In this document: positions 62,308 through 64,000 of the stretch, one piece after another
Numbering within the stretch: position 1 is the stretch's first letter
How the letters are laid out: each line of letters opens with the position of its first letter
Origin: Macrococcoides psychrotolerans
GTDB taxonomy: Bacteria; Bacillota; Bacilli; Staphylococcales; Staphylococcaceae
DNA length: 64,000 nucleotides
NCBI RefSeq assembly: GCF_038095555.1
Contig: NZ_CP124591.1
Span: forward strand, 558,001-622,000
Direction of reading: 5' to 3'
The notes under the pieces: model-generated
What the model saw: only the letters and a program-made list of their open reading frames with translations
Told to the model about the DNA's origin: nothing
Databases searched by the model: none
Translations under genes and position numbers: made by a program

Positions 62308-62365
62308 TTGTAAAGAATGTTTAAATACTGTATATTATAATATACATTATACTAGAAAATTGCAA
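62308..62365. promoter_or_regulatory. Divergent tagA/tagH promoters sharing a palindrome
   Basis: An 18-base perfect palindrome TGTATATTATAATATACA spans 62329-62346. Plus strand: -35 TTGTAA (62308-62313), 17 bases, -10 TATATT (62331-62336), for tagA. Minus strand: -35 TTGCAA (62365-62360), 17 bases, -10 TATTAT (62342-62337), for tagH. Both -10 boxes lie in the palindrome. Confidence 0.6.
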
Positions 62366-62372
62366 AGAGGTG

Positions 62373-62408
62373 ATGGATGTCTTGTACATCTTGACCAATG
62401 ACATATGA
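62373..62408 (+). other. Possible 11-residue leader peptide before tagA
   Basis: An ATG directly follows AGAGGTG and would give MDVLYILTNDI. Its stop (62406-62408) overlaps the tagA ATG at 62398. tagA itself has no good ribosome site, so this may couple its translation. The spacing of the site to this ATG is short, so the leader is a proposal. Confidence 0.35.
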
Positions 62409-63198
62409 ACTTTTAAAACGATATAATATCCATACAGCAATATGTGATGTATTAGATGTTCCTTTCAATGATATAACAAAAGAAGAAACTTTAGAAATAA
62501 TTGAAAAATTTGATACTATACCTACAACAGATAATTTATTTATAGTAACTGCAAATCCTGAAATTACATATATGGCTAAAAAAAATACGAGTTATATGAC
62601 ACGTATTTCTATGGCAGACTTGATTGTACCTGATGGTATCGGTATTATTAAAGCAGCTAGGCACCTTGGCAGACCTATGAAATCCCGTGTGCCTGGTATT
62701 GAATTGATGGAAGGAATGCTAGAAATAGCGAATATGAGAAATAAAAAGGTTTTCCTTCTGGGCAGTTCAAAAAAGACGGTTAAGCAATGCCAGCACAAAT
62801 TAGAAGAGAGATATCCAAATATTATCTTTAACTCCAAGCATGGATATAAAGAAATAGATGATAAAAAAACTCTAAAGAAGTTAAAAGATTTTGAGCCCGA
62901 CTATGTATTTGTAGCAATGGGCTTTCCAAAACAAGAAAGTTTTATATATTTTAATCAGCATCATTTTCGTCATACTGTATTCATGGGGGTAGGAGGGTCG
63001 TTTGATGTATTGAGTGGTAATGTTAAACGAGCACCTGAAGTTTTTATTAATATGAACTTAGAATGGCTATATAGAATATTGACTGATTTTAAACGATTTA
63101 AAAGAGCGATAACAATTCCATTATTTATGATTGAAGTTAGGAAGCAAATGTTTAACGAAAAATATGATCCACATAAACATCTAAAAGAAAAAGAATAG
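62398..63198 (+). CDS. tagA: N-acetylmannosaminyltransferase TagA
   Basis: A 266-residue WecG/TagA/CpsF enzyme adding ManNAc to GlcNAc-PP-undecaprenol, the first committed step of wall teichoic acid. VTANPEITYMAKK, VPDGIGI, FVAMGFPKQESF and GVGGSFDVLSG are family signatures. The frame is closed by a TGA at 62392, so ATG 62398 is the earliest start; its own ribosome site is poor. tagG follows in the same direction. Confidence 0.93.
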   Translation: MTYELLKRYNIHTAICDVLDVPFNDITKEETLEIIEKFDTIPTTDNLFIVTANPEITYMAKKNTSYMTRISMADLIVPDGIGIIKAARHLGRPMKSRVPGIELMEGMLEIANMRNKKVFLLGSSKKTVKQCQHKLEERYPNIIFNSKHGYKEIDDKKTLKKLKDFEPDYVFVAMGFPKQESFIYFNQHHFRHTVFMGVGGSFDVLSGNVKRAPEVFINMNLEWLYRILTDFKRFKRAITIPLFMIEVRKQMFNEKYDPHKHLKEKE

Positions 63199-63211
63199 AA
63201 AAGAGGATATT

Positions 63212-64000
63212 ATGAATCCTGTAAGCGTTGTTTTAAGAGAACAGTTTAAAAATTTTTATTTAATTCAAAGACTTGCACAATTTCAAATTAAAATATCGAC
63301 ACATGATAATTATTTAGGCCTTGCGTGGGAATTTATTAATCCACTTATTCAAATCGGTGTTTATTACTTTGTCTTCGGCATTGGTATAAGAGGAGGACGA
63401 GCAGATATTCATGGTGTGCCATTTATCTTATGGATGCTTGTTGGTATAAGTATGTGGTTCTTTGTGAATCAAGGTATTCTGGAAGGTACAAAGTCCATTT
63501 CGATGAAGTATAGTCAAGTTGCTAAAATGAATTTCCCTTTATCCACGATTCCAAGTTATATTTTAATGAGTAAATTTTATACACATATTATATTATTAGG
63601 GCTAATTATTGGTATTTGTTTCTTGTCAGGAATTAAACCATCCATACATATGCTGCAGCTCTTAATCTATATACCGTTCGTATACATTTTCAGTCTATCT
63701 GTAACAATGTTTACATCAACACTTGGTGTCCTTGTCAGAGATGTACAGATGGCTGTTCAAGCATTATTAAGAGTGTTATTTTACATCTCTCCGATATTAT
63801 GGCTACCAGAAGGTACATCTGAAAAGATGCAAATAGTAGAATTTATAATGAAATTGAATCCTGTTTACTTCTTAGCGGAAAGCTATAGAAGTGCTATACT
63901 ATATCATGAATGGTACTTAGTAGAACATTGGAAGTTAGCATTATATAATCTTGGATTTGTTTTGTTTTTCTTTATTCTCGGCTCAATCCTCCATGTAAAA
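63212..64000 (+). CDS. tagG: Teichoic acid ABC exporter permease TagG (cut by window end)
   Basis: From ATG 63212 (after AAGAGGAT) the frame stays open to the end of the window: 263 codons of an ABC-2 permease normally about 270 long, so nearly complete. It has six predicted helices. The N-terminal region (LREQFKNFYLIQRLAQFQ, GLAWEFINPLIQ) is typical of TagG. It pairs with TagH to export wall teichoic acid. Confidence 0.9.
   Translation, partial: MNPVSVVLREQFKNFYLIQRLAQFQIKISTHDNYLGLAWEFINPLIQIGVYYFVFGIGIRGGRADIHGVPFILWMLVGISMWFFVNQGILEGTKSISMKYSQVAKMNFPLSTIPSYILMSKFYTHIILLGLIIGICFLSGIKPSIHMLQLLIYIPFVYIFSLSVTMFTSTLGVLVRDVQMAVQALLRVLFYISPILWLPEGTSEKMQIVEFIMKLNPVYFLAESYRSAILYHEWYLVEHWKLALYNLGFVLFFFILGSILHVK

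Noticed and set aside
1..64000. Prophage, insertion sequence, integron or defence island
   Set aside because: No transposase, integrase, structural phage gene, restriction or Cas-like protein was seen, and base and gene order look like core chromosome throughout.

Overview
The window is low-GC Firmicute DNA whose gene content and order match the Staphylococcaceae core chromosome. The order runs yvcK-whiA-clpP, cggR-gapA-pgk-tpiA-gpmI-eno, secG-est-rnr-smpB-ssrA, metNIQ, sufCDSUB, dltXABCD, mnhA-G and tagH/tagA/tagG. The tmRNA tag (GKTNNFAVAA) is close to, but not identical to, the Staphylococcus aureus tag as I remember it. rocA, rocD and gudB form one cluster. Together this suggests Macrococcus or a close relative, but the genus is inferred. 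No prophage, insertion sequence, CRISPR array, rRNA or tRNA gene was found.

Layout. 1-2.7 kb: end of yvcK, whiA, clpP (minus strand, with a CtsR operator) and a glutaredoxin-like gene. 2.8-10 kb: the CggR-controlled lower glycolysis operon. 10-15 kb: secG, est, rnr, smpB and ssrA, with an array of eight hairpin-bearing repeats (mostly 62 bp) between smpB and ssrA. 15-19 kb: small genes, aroD, a nitroreductase behind a Fur-like box, thiol-redox proteins and gcvH. 19-22 kb: SAM riboswitch and methionine ABC importer. 22-27 kb: the SUF iron-sulfur operon, in which sufB carries a +1 frameshift. 27-34 kb: corA, fetAB, DUF72, TSUP exporter, metallophosphoesterase, lipA and yutD. 34-37 kb: a serine-hydrolase-like gene, a broken small gene, DUF3055, a HEPN-like protein and a HAD phosphatase. 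37-42 kb: the dlt operon and Nfu. 42-49 kb: YuzD, two NADH-dehydrogenase-type flavoproteins, an IscA-like protein, NUDIX, YuiB, a degenerate M17 aminopeptidase, an antiporter and a thioesterase. 49-55 kb: the Mnh Na+/H+ antiporter operon (minus strand). 55-57 kb: kapB, a cyclophilin and small genes. 57-61.4 kb: rocA, rocD and gudB, degrading arginine, ornithine and proline to 2-oxoglutarate. 61.5-64 kb: wall teichoic acid genes tagH (minus), tagA and the start of tagG.

Many genes feed a few shared processes. These are central glycolysis, iron-sulfur and lipoyl cofactor supply (SUF, Nfu, IscA-like, LipA, GcvH), trans-translation and RNA decay (SmpB, tmRNA, RNase R), and cell-envelope charge and ion balance (Dlt, Tag, Mnh).

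The least ordinary features are the frameshift in the otherwise conserved sufB at a CUU-U context resembling the RF2 recoding site, the repeat array beside ssrA, an M17 aminopeptidase relative that has lost its catalytic motifs, a frameshifted small gene beside a serine hydrolase, a perfect 44-bp palindrome, and a palindrome shared by the divergent tagH and tagA promoters. Nothing here was searched against a database. Family names rest on motif recognition and gene order.
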